Source of the DNA: Pseudomonas sp. MF4836
GTDB lineage: Bacteria > Pseudomonadota > Gammaproteobacteria > Pseudomonadales > Pseudomonadaceae
Reading direction: 5' to 3'
DNA: 64,000 nt
Assembly (NCBI RefSeq): GCF_002018875.1
Contig: NZ_MVOL01000002.1
Coordinates: forward strand, 310,001-374,000
The position numbers were made by a program, and so were the translations under genes. The notes under the pieces are model-generated. The model was not told the DNA's origin. It saw only the letters and a list, made by a program, of their open reading frames with translations, and did not search any database. The stretch's first letter is position 1; each line of letters starts with the position of its first letter. This document shows positions 56,404 to 64,000 of the stretch, in pieces.

Positions 56404-57939
56404 ATGAGGCCGGACATGTCCCAGGCTGAAACAATCGTTATCGCCGACGCCCCGCTGCGTTGGCAGGATGTCGTCGCCGTCGCCCGCCAGGGCGCGCAAC
56501 TGGTGCTGTCGGAGCAGGCCTGGGCGCGGGTCGAGAATGCCCAGGCCATCGTCCAGCGCATCGTCGCCAGCGGCGAGCGCGCCTACGGCGTCAGCACCGG
56601 CCTGGGGGCGCTGTGCAACGTTTCGCTCGAGGGCGAGCAACTCAGCCAGTTGTCGCGCAATACCTTGCTCAGCCACGCCTGCGGCGTCGGTCCGGTGCTG
56701 AGTGACGAGCAGACCCGGGCCATTCTCTGCGCCGCCATCATCAACTTCAGCCAGGGCAAATCCGGGGTGCAGCGGCCGGTGGTCGAGGCACTGCTGAACG
56801 TGCTCAATCGCGGGATTACGCCGCAGGTGCCGTCCCAGGGTTCGGTGGGTTACCTGACCCACATGGCGCATATCAGCATCGCCCTGCTCGGGGTGGGCCA
56901 GGTCAGTTATCGCGGCCAGGTGGTCGCGGCCGCGCAAGCCCTGGCAGCCGAAGGTTTGCAGCCGGTGCAACTGGGGGCCAAGGACGGCCTGTGCCTGGTC
57001 AACGGCACGCCGTGCATGACCGGCCTCAGTTGCCTGGCATTGGCCGATGCCACACGCCTGCTGCAATGGGCCGATGTGATCGGCGCCATGAGTTTTGAAG
57101 CCTTGCGCGGGCAGATTGCCGCGTTCGACGCCGAGATCATCGCCCTCAAGCCGCACCCGGGCATGCAACAGGTCGCCACTAACCTGCGGGGCCTGCTCGA
57201 AGGCAGCGAAGTGATCGCCAACAGCCTGGGTATCCGCACCCAGGACGCCTTGAGCATCCGTTCGATTCCCCAGGTGCACGGCGCCGCCCGCGACCAGTTG
57301 GCCCACGCCACGCGCCAGATCGAAACCGAACTCAACGCCGCCACCGACAACCCGCTGCTGCTGGGCACGCCGGATAACTACCGGGTGGTGTCCCAGGCCA
57401 ATCCCCACGGCCAATCGGTGGCCCTGGCCGCGGACCTGCTGGCGATCGCCATGGCGGAAATCGGCTCGATCGCCGAGCGTCGCCTGGACCGCCTGATCAA
57501 CCCTCATGTCAGCGGCCTGCCGGCCTTCCTGGTGAGCAACCCGGGGGTCAATTCCGGAATGATGATCGTGCAATACGTGGCCGCGTCGCTGTGCGCGGAA
57601 AACCGCCAATTGGCGCAACCCGCGGTGCTCGACAACTACGTGACCTCGGGCCTGCAGGAGGATCACCTGAGCCTGGGCACCAACGCCGCGCTGAAGCTGC
57701 ACCGGGCCCTGGAGAACTGCCGTCAGATCCTCGCCATCGAGTACCTGCTGGCGGCCCAGGCCTTTGAATTTCTCAAGCCCCAGGGCTTTGGCCAGGGCAC
57801 CGGCCGCGCCTGGAAGCTGCTGCGCCAACGGGTCCCGGCCTATGACCAGGACCGCTGGCTGGCGCCGGACATCGCCAGCGCCGCCTCGATTTTGCAAGAC
57901 CCGACACTGCTCGAAGACGTTTTACCGAAGCTGTACTGA
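56404..57939 (+). CDS. hutH1: HutH1, histidine ammonia-lyase paralog lacking the MIO triad
   Basis: A 511-residue member of the aromatic amino acid lyase family. Against HutH2 the fold is complete (YGVSTGLGAL near 64, NGTPCMTGLS near 200, TDNPLLL, the QEDHLSLGTNAALKL helix). However, the segment [15 protein letters not shown] reads G146-S-V-G149-Y150-L-T-H-M, so the Ala-Ser-Gly that cyclises to the MIO prosthetic group is deleted. The active-site Tyr of QDPYSLR is Leu (QDALSIR), and NFHAEP is NPHGQS. A normal ammonia-lyase reaction is therefore improbable. The reading frame is intact and in operon, so it is not a simple pseudogene. An ATG at 56416 is an alternative start. Confidence 0.93.
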   Translation: MRPDMSQAETIVIADAPLRWQDVVAVARQGAQLVLSEQAWARVENAQAIVQRIVASGERAYGVSTGLGALCNVSLEGEQLSQLSRNTLLSHACGVGPVLSDEQTRAILCAAIINFSQGKSGVQRPVVEALLNVLNRGITPQVPSQGSVGYLTHMAHISIALLGVGQVSYRGQVVAAAQALAAEGLQPVQLGAKDGLCLVNGTPCMTGLSCLALADATRLLQWADVIGAMSFEALRGQIAAFDAEIIALKPHPGMQQVATNLRGLLEGSEVIANSLGIRTQDALSIRSIPQVHGAARDQLAHATRQIETELNAATDNPLLLGTPDNYRVVSQANPHGQSVALAADLLAIAMAEIGSIAERRLDRLINPHVSGLPAFLVSNPGVNSGMMIVQYVAASLCAENRQLAQPAVLDNYVTSGLQEDHLSLGTNAALKLHRALENCRQILAIEYLLAAQAFEFLKPQGFGQGTGRAWKLLRQRVPAYDQDRWLAPDIASAASILQDPTLLEDVLPKLY

Positions 57940-58056
57940 TTTCTACACAAGCCAGCGTGCCAAGGCGCCACTCCGCTCAACCAGCGGGTAGCGACGGACA
58001 ACGGAATTATCCGGAGCGACTGGCAAGTTAATAAAACTCTCAAAAGGAGAATGAAT

Positions 58057-59589
58057 GTGACTGCGCTTAACCTAATCCCCGGCCAACTGAGCCTGGCTCA
58101 ACTGCGTGCCATCTATCAGCAACCGGTGACCCTGAGCCTGGATGACAGTGCCTCGGCCCAGATCGACGCCAGCGTTGCCTGCGTCGAGCAGATCCTCGCG
58201 GAAAACCGCACCGCCTATGGCATCAACACCGGTTTCGGCCTGCTGGCCTCGACCCGCATTGCCAGCGCCGACCTGGAAAACCTCCAGCGCTCGCTGGTGC
58301 TGTCCCACGCCGCCGGTGTCGGCGAGCCGATCAGCGATGACCTGGTGCGCCTGATCATGGTGCTCAAGGTCAACAGCCTGAGCCGTGGTTTCTCGGGTAT
58401 CCGTCGCCAGGTGATCGATGGCCTGATCGCGCTGATCAATGCCGAGGTTTATCCCCACATCCCGCTCAAGGGTTCGGTAGGCGCCTCCGGCGACCTGGCA
58501 CCATTGGCCCATATGTCGCTGGTGCTGCTGGGCGAGGGCAAGGCGCGCTACAAGGGTGAATGGCTGGAAGCGACCGCAGCGTTGAAAGTTGCCGGTCTCA
58601 AGCCCCTGACCCTGGCCGCCAAGGAAGGGCTGGCCCTGCTCAATGGCACCCAGGTGTCCACTGCCTACGCCTTGCGCGGCCTGTTTGAAGGTGAAGACCT
58701 GTTCGCTGGCGCCCTGGCCTGTGGCGGCCTGACGGTCGAGGCGGTACTGGGTTCGCGCTCGCCGTTCGACGCGCGGATTCACGCAGCCCGTGGCCAGCGT
58801 GGCCAGATCGATGCCGCCGCGGCCTACCGCGACCTGCTGGGCGAGGGCAGTGAAGTGTCGGCCTCCCACGAGAACTGCGACAAGGTCCAGGATCCGTACT
58901 CCCTGCGCTGCCAGCCGCAAGTCATGGGCGCCTGCCTGACTCAGTTGCGCCAGGCGGCCGAAGTGCTGGTGGTCGAAGCCAACGCCGTTTCCGACAACCC
59001 GCTGGTATTCGCCGCCGAAGGCGACGTGATTTCCGGTGGCAACTTCCACGCCGAGCCGGTGGCCATGGCCGCCGACAACATGGCCCTGGCCATTGCCGAA
59101 ATCGGCTCCCTGAGCGAGCGTCGCATTTCGCTGATGATGGACAAGCACATGTCGCAACTGCCGCCGTTCCTGGTGGCCAATGGCGGCGTCAACTCCGGCT
59201 TCATGATCGCCCAGGTCACCGCGGCGGCCCTGGCCAGCGAAAACAAGGCCCTGGCTCACCCGCATTCGGTGGACAGCATCCCGACCTCCGCCAACCAGGA
59301 AGACCACGTGTCGATGGCTCCGGCCGCCGGCAAGCGCCTGTGGGAAATGGCTGAAAACACCCGTGGCGTGCTCGCCGTGGAATGGCTGGCGGCCTGCCAG
59401 GGCCTGGACCTGCGCGATGGCCTGAAGACCTCGGTCAAGCTGGAAAAAGCCCGCAGCGCCCTGCGCGCCAAGGTGCCGTTCTACGAGAAGGACCGCTTCT
59501 TCGCGCCGGACATCAATGCCGCAAGCGAACTGCTGGCCTCGCGCTGCCTGAACGAGCTGGTGCCGGCCAAGTTGCTGCCAAGCCTGTAA
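58057..59589 (+). CDS. hutH: Histidine ammonia-lyase HutH2
   Basis: A 510-residue MIO-dependent enzyme, histidine to urocanate plus ammonia. The GTG at 58057 is preferred to the ATG at 58051, because AAAGGAG would be only one base from that ATG and seven from the GTG. The MIO triad is A143-S144-G145 in [16 protein letters not shown]. Catalytic [28 protein letters not shown] and GNFHAEPVA are intact. It is the functional histidase of the operon. Confidence 0.97.
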   Translation: MTALNLIPGQLSLAQLRAIYQQPVTLSLDDSASAQIDASVACVEQILAENRTAYGINTGFGLLASTRIASADLENLQRSLVLSHAAGVGEPISDDLVRLIMVLKVNSLSRGFSGIRRQVIDGLIALINAEVYPHIPLKGSVGASGDLAPLAHMSLVLLGEGKARYKGEWLEATAALKVAGLKPLTLAAKEGLALLNGTQVSTAYALRGLFEGEDLFAGALACGGLTVEAVLGSRSPFDARIHAARGQRGQIDAAAAYRDLLGEGSEVSASHENCDKVQDPYSLRCQPQVMGACLTQLRQAAEVLVVEANAVSDNPLVFAAEGDVISGGNFHAEPVAMAADNMALAIAEIGSLSERRISLMMDKHMSQLPPFLVANGGVNSGFMIAQVTAAALASENKALAHPHSVDSIPTSANQEDHVSMAPAAGKRLWEMAENTRGVLAVEWLAACQGLDLRDGLKTSVKLEKARSALRAKVPFYEKDRFFAPDINAASELLASRCLNELVPAKLLPSL

Positions 59590-59598
59590 TCACCAAAA

Positions 59599-59777
59599 AG
59601 CCTTGCGCGGCCCGGCCTTCACGCCGGGCTTGTGCAGGCTGCTGCCGAGCCTCGAGTAGGGGAGGCTGCTGATTGTCTCCATGCCTGGCATGGAAGTGCG
59701 GCCTGTGACGCCTGGCGTCACAAAATGGACGCGGAGCGTCTGTTGATGATTCTTCCCGGGCATGTGCCCGGGAAGAA
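59599..59777. repeat. Array of consecutive palindromes between hutH2 and the permease
   Basis: The 224-base gap holds six dyads in a row: GCCCGGC/GCCGGGC inside a longer stem (59599-59640); GCCTC/GAGGC (59649-59666); CCATGCC-T-GGCATGG (59680-59694); TGTGACGCC-T-GGCGTCACA (59704-59722); GACGC-GGA-GCGTC (59728-59740); and TTCTTCCCGGGCA with TGCCCGGGAAGAA separated by TG (59750-59777). There is no T-run. These probably form a stacked hairpin region in the mRNA. Confidence 0.88.
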
Positions 59778-59813
59778 ATGGTCGTCTGATAAGAATAAAT
59801 AGGGGACGAAGAA

Positions 59814-61223
59814 ATGGAACAGAAAACAGCTGGATTGAAGCGCGGCCTATCGGCTCGCCACATTCGGTTCATGGCCTTGGGGTCTGCCATCGGCACCGGG
59901 CTTTTTTACGGTTCTGCCTCGGCCATTCAAATGGCCGGCCCTGCAGTTTTGCTCGCCTACCTGATTGGTGGCGCAGCCGTTTTCATGGTGATGCGCGCCC
60001 TCGGCGAGATGGCCGTGCATAACCCGGTGTCCGGTTCGTTCGGGCACTACGCCAGCCAATACCTGGGGCCGTTGTCGGGATTCATCCTGGGCTGGACCTA
60101 CGCTTTTGAAATGATCATCGTCTGCCTCGCGGACGTCACTGCGTTCGGTATCTACATGGGCTTCTGGTTCCCGGAGGTGGCCCGCTGGATCTGGGTGCTG
60201 GGCATCGTGCTGCTGATCGGCGGCCTGAACCTGTGCAACGTCAAGGTCTTCGGCGAGATGGAGTTCTGGCTGTCGCTGCTCAAGGTCGGGGCCATTGTCG
60301 CGATGATTCTCGGCGGCTTCGGCATCATGCTGTTCGGCATCGGTTCGGCCGGCAGCGACCAGGCAGTGGGGGTCTCCAACTTGTGGGCCCATGGCGGTTT
60401 CATGCCTAACGGCATCGGTGGCCTGATCGCCTCGTTCGCGGTGGTGATGTTTGCCTTTGGCGGGATTGAAATCATCGGCATCACCGCCGGTGAAGCCAAG
60501 GACCCGCGTCGGGTTATTCCCAAGGCGATCAACGCCGTACCGCTGCGGATTCTGCTGTTCTACGTGCTGACCCTGTTTGTGCTGATGGCCATCTACCCAT
60601 GGCAGCAGATCGGCACCCAGGGCAGCCCGTTCGTGCAGATCTTCGATAACCTGGGCATCGCCTCGGCGGCGACCATCCTCAACATCGTGGTGATCTCGGC
60701 GGCGGTTTCGGCGATCAACAGCGATATCTTCGGCGCCGGGCGCATGATGTATGGCCTGGCCCAGCAAGGTCAGGCGCCCAAGGGCTTTGCCCAACTGTCG
60801 AAGCAGGGCGTGCCATGGATGACCGTGGTGGTGATGGCGGCGGCCCTGTTGGGCGGCGTGCTGCTGAACTACCTGATCCCGGAAAACGTGTTCCTGCTGA
60901 TCGCGTCCATCGCGACCTTCGCCACGGTCTGGGTCTGGCTGATGATCCTCGTGACCCAGGTGGCAATGCGTCGCTCCATGAACGCCGAGCAGGTTGCCCA
61001 GTTGCAGTTCAAGGTGCCGTTCTGGCCTTGGGCACCGGCGGCGGCCATCGTCTTCATGCTGTTCATCTTTGGCGTGCTGGGCTATTTCCCGCAGACTCAG
61101 GCAGCGCTGATGGTGGGCGCGGTGTGGATCGTGCTGCTGGTGATTGCCTATATGTTGTGGGTCAAGCCAGCGGCGGCTCAGGCGCTGGAGGTTGATCGCA
61201 CTTTTTCACCGACTGACCATTAA
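59814..61223 (+). CDS. hutT: Amino acid permease, likely histidine transporter (APC family)
   Basis: A 469-residue 12-helix proton-coupled permease (AAT group). [42 protein letters not shown] is the classical helix 1-2 region, and [27 protein letters not shown] is the family signature near residue 215. In P. fluorescens the corresponding gene (hutTh) is the high-affinity histidine transporter; I infer this from family and position. It lies downstream of the palindrome array. Confidence 0.92.
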   Translation: MEQKTAGLKRGLSARHIRFMALGSAIGTGLFYGSASAIQMAGPAVLLAYLIGGAAVFMVMRALGEMAVHNPVSGSFGHYASQYLGPLSGFILGWTYAFEMIIVCLADVTAFGIYMGFWFPEVARWIWVLGIVLLIGGLNLCNVKVFGEMEFWLSLLKVGAIVAMILGGFGIMLFGIGSAGSDQAVGVSNLWAHGGFMPNGIGGLIASFAVVMFAFGGIEIIGITAGEAKDPRRVIPKAINAVPLRILLFYVLTLFVLMAIYPWQQIGTQGSPFVQIFDNLGIASAATILNIVVISAAVSAINSDIFGAGRMMYGLAQQGQAPKGFAQLSKQGVPWMTVVVMAAALLGGVLLNYLIPENVFLLIASIATFATVWVWLMILVTQVAMRRSMNAEQVAQLQFKVPFWPWAPAAAIVFMLFIFGVLGYFPQTQAALMVGAVWIVLLVIAYMLWVKPAAAQALEVDRTFSPTDH

Positions 61224-61235
61224 CGGAGACCCTGG

Positions 61236-62441
61236 ATGAAAACTCTTTGGCAACACTGCAACGTCGCCAGCATGGCCTCGGGCACTTACTCGATCATCGA
61301 GGACGCGGCCATGGTGACGTCAGGGGCGCACATCGAGTGGATCGGCCGGCGCTCGGAGGCGCCGGCCGGCGACTACGCCCAGGTCAAGGACCTGGCTGGA
61401 GCCTGGGTAACCCCGGGCTTTATCGATTGCCATACCCATACGGTTTTCGGCGGCAACCGCAGCGGTGAATTCGAGCAGCGCCTGCAAGGCGTGAGTTATG
61501 CCGAGATCGCCGCCGCCGGTGGCGGTATCGCCAGCACCGTGCGCGCGACCCGCGCCGCCAGTGAGGACGAGCTGTTCGCCAGTGCCAAAAAGCGTCTGCA
61601 AAACCTGCTGCGCGAAGGCGTCACCAGTGTCGAGATCAAGTCCGGCTACGGCCTGGACCTGGCCAGCGAGCGCAAGATCCTGCGGGTTATCCGCCGCCTG
61701 GGCGCCGAGTTGCCGGTCAGTGTGCGCAGCACCTGCCTGGCGGCCCACGCCTTGCCACCGGAATACGCCGAACGCGCTGACGACTATATCGACCATATCT
61801 GCCACGAGATGCTTCCGGCGCTGGCCGCCGAAGGGCTGGTGGATGCAGTGGATGCGTTCTGCGAATACCTGGCGTTTTCGCCGGCCCAGGTGGAACGGGT
61901 GTTTGTTGCCGCGCAGGCACTTGGCTTGCCGGTGAAGCTGCACGCCGAGCAATTGTCGTCGCTGCACGGTTCGAGCCTGGCCGCGCGCTACCACGCGCTG
62001 TCGGCCGACCACCTGGAATTCATGACCGAAGACGATGCTATCGCCATGGCCCAGTCCGGCACGGTGGCGGTGTTGTTGCCGGGGGCGTTCTACTTTTTGC
62101 GCGAAACCCAACTGCCGCCGATGGAGGCCCTGCGCAAGCATGGGGTCAAGATCGCCGTGGCCAGCGACCTCAACCCTGGCACCTCGCCGGCGTTGTCGGT
62201 GCGCCTGATGCTGAACATGGCCTGCACCTGTTTCCGCATGACTCCGGAAGAAGCCCTGGCCGGCGTCACGCTGCACGCGGCCAAGGCGCTGGGCATGGAA
62301 CAGACCCATGGTTCGCTGGAGGTCGGCAAGGTCGCGGACTTTGTCGCCTGGCAGATTGATCGTCCGGCCGACCTGGCCTACTGGCTGGGCGGCGACCTGG
62401 AAAAACGCGTCGTGCGTCACGGCGTGGAAGTGACTGTTTAG
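61236..62441 (+). CDS. hutI: Imidazolonepropionase HutI
   Basis: A 401-residue amidohydrolase opening 4-imidazolone-5-propionate to N-formimino-glutamate. The metal motif [28 protein letters not shown] is at about 58-85. [17 protein letters not shown] and [14 protein letters not shown] carry other metal and catalytic positions. It lies 12 bases after the permease and 10 before hutG. Confidence 0.97.
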   Translation: MKTLWQHCNVASMASGTYSIIEDAAMVTSGAHIEWIGRRSEAPAGDYAQVKDLAGAWVTPGFIDCHTHTVFGGNRSGEFEQRLQGVSYAEIAAAGGGIASTVRATRAASEDELFASAKKRLQNLLREGVTSVEIKSGYGLDLASERKILRVIRRLGAELPVSVRSTCLAAHALPPEYAERADDYIDHICHEMLPALAAEGLVDAVDAFCEYLAFSPAQVERVFVAAQALGLPVKLHAEQLSSLHGSSLAARYHALSADHLEFMTEDDAIAMAQSGTVAVLLPGAFYFLRETQLPPMEALRKHGVKIAVASDLNPGTSPALSVRLMLNMACTCFRMTPEEALAGVTLHAAKALGMEQTHGSLEVGKVADFVAWQIDRPADLAYWLGGDLEKRVVRHGVEVTV

Positions 62442-62451
62442 GAGAATGCTT

Positions 62452-63255
62452 GTGGATAAGGTGCTGAACTTCAAACAAGGCCGGGTACCGCTGCTGATCA
62501 GCATGCCCCATGCCGGCGTGCGCCTGACGCCCGCCGTGGAGGCCGGGCTGATCGCCGAGGCGCAAAGCTTGCCGGACACCGACTGGCACATCCCGCAGCT
62601 CTACGAGTTTGCCCAGGAACTGGGGGCCAGCACCCTGGCTGCCGAGTACTCGCGGTTTGTCATCGACCTCAACCGCCCGTCCGACGACACACCTTTATAT
62701 GTCGGGGCCACTACCGGCCTGTACCCGGCCACCCTGTTCGACGGCGTGCCGTTGTTCAAGGAGGGCCATGAGCCGTCGGCCGAGGAACGGGTGAGTTACC
62801 TGCAAAAGGTCTGGGGGCCGTATCACCGCACCCTGCAGGAAGAACTGGCGCGGCTGCGGGACGAGTTTGGCTACGCCTTGCTGTTCGATGCCCACTCGAT
62901 CCGTTCGCTGATCCCCCATCTGTTCGAGGGCAAGCTGCCGGACTTCAACCTCGGCACCTTCAACGGCGCCAGCTGCGACCCGCAACTGGCCAACCAGCTG
63001 GAGGCTATCTGCGCCGGCCATGGCGACTACAGCCATGTGTTGAACGGGCGCTTCAAGGGCGGTCATATCACCCGCCATTACGGCAACCCGGCCGAGCATA
63101 TCCACGCGGTGCAACTGGAGCTGGCGCAGAGCACCTACATGGAAGAGTTCGAACCGTTCCGCTATCGCCCGGATCTGGCGGCGCCGACCCAGGTGGTGCT
63201 CAAGGAGTTGCTGCAAGGGTTGCTCGCCTGGGGCCGGCAGCGTTACGGCAAGTGA
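62452..63255 (+). CDS. hutG: N-formylglutamate deformylase HutG
   Basis: A 267-residue enzyme hydrolysing N-formylglutamate to glutamate and formate, the last step. The GTG at 62452 is chosen (start (M)DKVLNFKQGRVPLLISMPHAG) because the GGAG at 62441 is too close to the ATG at 62446. LLISMPHAGVRLTP, LLFDAHSIRSLIPHLFEGKLPDFNLGT and GRFKGGHITRHYGNPAEHIHAVQLE are family motifs. With hutF, it shows that histidine is degraded by the formylglutamate route. It ends the hut operon. Confidence 0.96.
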   Translation: MDKVLNFKQGRVPLLISMPHAGVRLTPAVEAGLIAEAQSLPDTDWHIPQLYEFAQELGASTLAAEYSRFVIDLNRPSDDTPLYVGATTGLYPATLFDGVPLFKEGHEPSAEERVSYLQKVWGPYHRTLQEELARLRDEFGYALLFDAHSIRSLIPHLFEGKLPDFNLGTFNGASCDPQLANQLEAICAGHGDYSHVLNGRFKGGHITRHYGNPAEHIHAVQLELAQSTYMEEFEPFRYRPDLAAPTQVVLKELLQGLLAWGRQRYGK

Positions 63256-63305
63256 GGGTGCGCGCCCTGGCGGCAAACCCCTGAGGGGGCAGGGTTCATG
63301 TGCAT

Positions 63306-63332
63306 GAATGGGGCTGACAACCCCATTTTTCT
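63306..63332 (+). terminator. Rho-independent terminator of the hut operon
   Basis: AATGGGG pairs with CCCCATT around a seven-base loop and is followed by T-rich sequence, about 50 bases after the hutG stop. A second weaker inverted pair precedes it. Confidence 0.75.
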
Positions 63333-63429
63333 CAAGGGCATGCCGATTGCGTAATTCGGGTTTATGATGCCGGACGGCAGAATAATTGAAGTCCCCCCAG
63401 GGATGAACCCGACCCTTACGGAGCGCGCA

Positions 63430-64000
63430 ATGCAGACTTTGTACCCGCAGATCAAACCCTACGCCCGGCACGATCTGGCTGTCGACGAACCGCATGTGCT
63501 GTACGTCGATGAAAGCGGTTCTCCGGAAGGCCTGCCGGTGGTGTTTATCCACGGTGGCCCGGGAGCCGGGTGCGATGCCCAGAGCCGCTGCTACTTCGAC
63601 CCGAACCTGTACCGCATCATCACCTTCGATCAGCGCGGTTGCGGTCGCTCCACCCCCCACGCCAGCCTTGAAAACAACACCACCTGGGACCTGGTCGCCG
63701 ACCTGGAGCGGATTCGCCTGCACCTGGGGATCGAAAAGTGGGTGGTGTTTGGCGGTTCATGGGGGTCGACCCTGGCGCTGGCTTACGCGCAAAGCCATCC
63801 AGAGCGTGTGCACGGTCTGATTCTGCGCGGGATCTTTCTGGCGCGTCCGCAGGAAATCGAGTGGTTCTACCAGAACGGCGCCAGCCGTCTGTTCCCGGAT
63901 TACTGGCAGGACTACGTGGCGCCCATCCCACAGGATGAACGCCACGACCTGCTCAACGCCTTCCACAAACGCCTGACTGGCACCGACCAGATTGCCCAGA
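63430..64000 (+). CDS. pip: Proline iminopeptidase, N-terminal part
   Basis: This gene is cut by the right edge; 190 codons are present of about 320 expected. The start is MQTLYPQIKPYARHDLAVDEPHVLYVDESG. It is an alpha/beta hydrolase of peptidase family S33: the oxyanion motif HGGPGAGCD near residue 43, RIITFDQRGCGRSTPHAS near 64, and the nucleophile elbow FGGSWGSTLALAYA with the catalytic serine near residue 110. It removes N-terminal proline from peptides in the cytoplasm. It follows the hut terminator and is a separate transcription unit. Confidence 0.93.
   Translation, partial: MQTLYPQIKPYARHDLAVDEPHVLYVDESGSPEGLPVVFIHGGPGAGCDAQSRCYFDPNLYRIITFDQRGCGRSTPHASLENNTTWDLVADLERIRLHLGIEKWVVFGGSWGSTLALAYAQSHPERVHGLILRGIFLARPQEIEWFYQNGASRLFPDYWQDYVAPIPQDERHDLLNAFHKRLTGTDQIAQ

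Overview
The window is chromosomal DNA from a fluorescent Pseudomonas, most likely of the P. fluorescens group. This rests on the high GC content, the layout hisBH-DUF2164-hisAF, the secB-grxC-gpmI-envC-ctpA block, the glnA...ntrBC neighbourhood, a hut operon in the P. fluorescens order, and REP/REPIN palindromes typical of that group. No tRNA, rRNA, CRISPR array, prophage or insertion sequence is visible.

Layout. 1-835: end of an oxalate/formate-type MFS transporter. 1056-4162: histidine biosynthesis (hisB, hisH, a DUF2164 gene, hisA, hisF), followed by a periplasmic solute-binding protein. 4992-12672: envelope and housekeeping genes (divergent polysaccharide deacetylase, CtpA protease, EnvC, GpmI, an inactive-looking rhodanese, GrxC, SecB, TrmL, a small membrane protein). 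12671-13515: a gene-free stretch with an 83-bp tandem repeat and REP palindromes. 13516-16034: ntrC and ntrB. 16454-24843: a catabolic island with an MHS-type transporter, LysR regulator, acyl-CoA dehydrogenase, CoA transferase, 3-hydroxyacyl-CoA dehydrogenase and beta-ketoadipyl-CoA-type thiolase, inferred to import and beta-oxidise a carboxylic or dicarboxylic acid. 24860-28174: three exported proteins (DUF4124, periplasmic chorismate mutase, MORN-repeat protein). 28333-29739: glnA. 30071-36835: thiI, typA, a REPIN, a YkgJ-like protein and glgP. 36965-47011: DUF2339/DUF3999 pair, fbp, DUF924, a Cache chemoreceptor and two lipoproteins. 47144-63255: the complete histidine utilisation locus hutF / hutCD / hutU-NCS1-hutXWV-hutH1-hutH2-APC-hutI-hutG. 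63430 to the end: start of a proline iminopeptidase gene.

How the genes work together. glnA and ntrBC form the nitrogen-control core, and both have sigma54-type promoter candidates with NtrC-like dyads. The hut locus degrades histidine through urocanate, imidazolone propionate, formiminoglutamate and formylglutamate (HutF plus HutG route) to glutamate. Its control region shows a sigma54 promoter, a HutC-type operator over the expected transcription start, and CbrB-like inverted hexamers. Three different uptake systems sit in the operon.

Most notable observations. (1) HutH1 lacks the Ala-Ser-Gly triad that forms the MIO prosthetic group and other catalytic residues, while HutH2 keeps them. 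(2) A compact beta-oxidation island lies between glnA and ntrBC and has no enoyl-CoA hydratase. (3) The hutH2-permease gap is packed with consecutive palindromes. (4) An 83-bp hairpin-containing repeat is present in about four and a half copies. (5) The DUF2339/DUF3999 pair is translationally coupled. (6) A dCache chemoreceptor has lost two amino-acid-binding positions.
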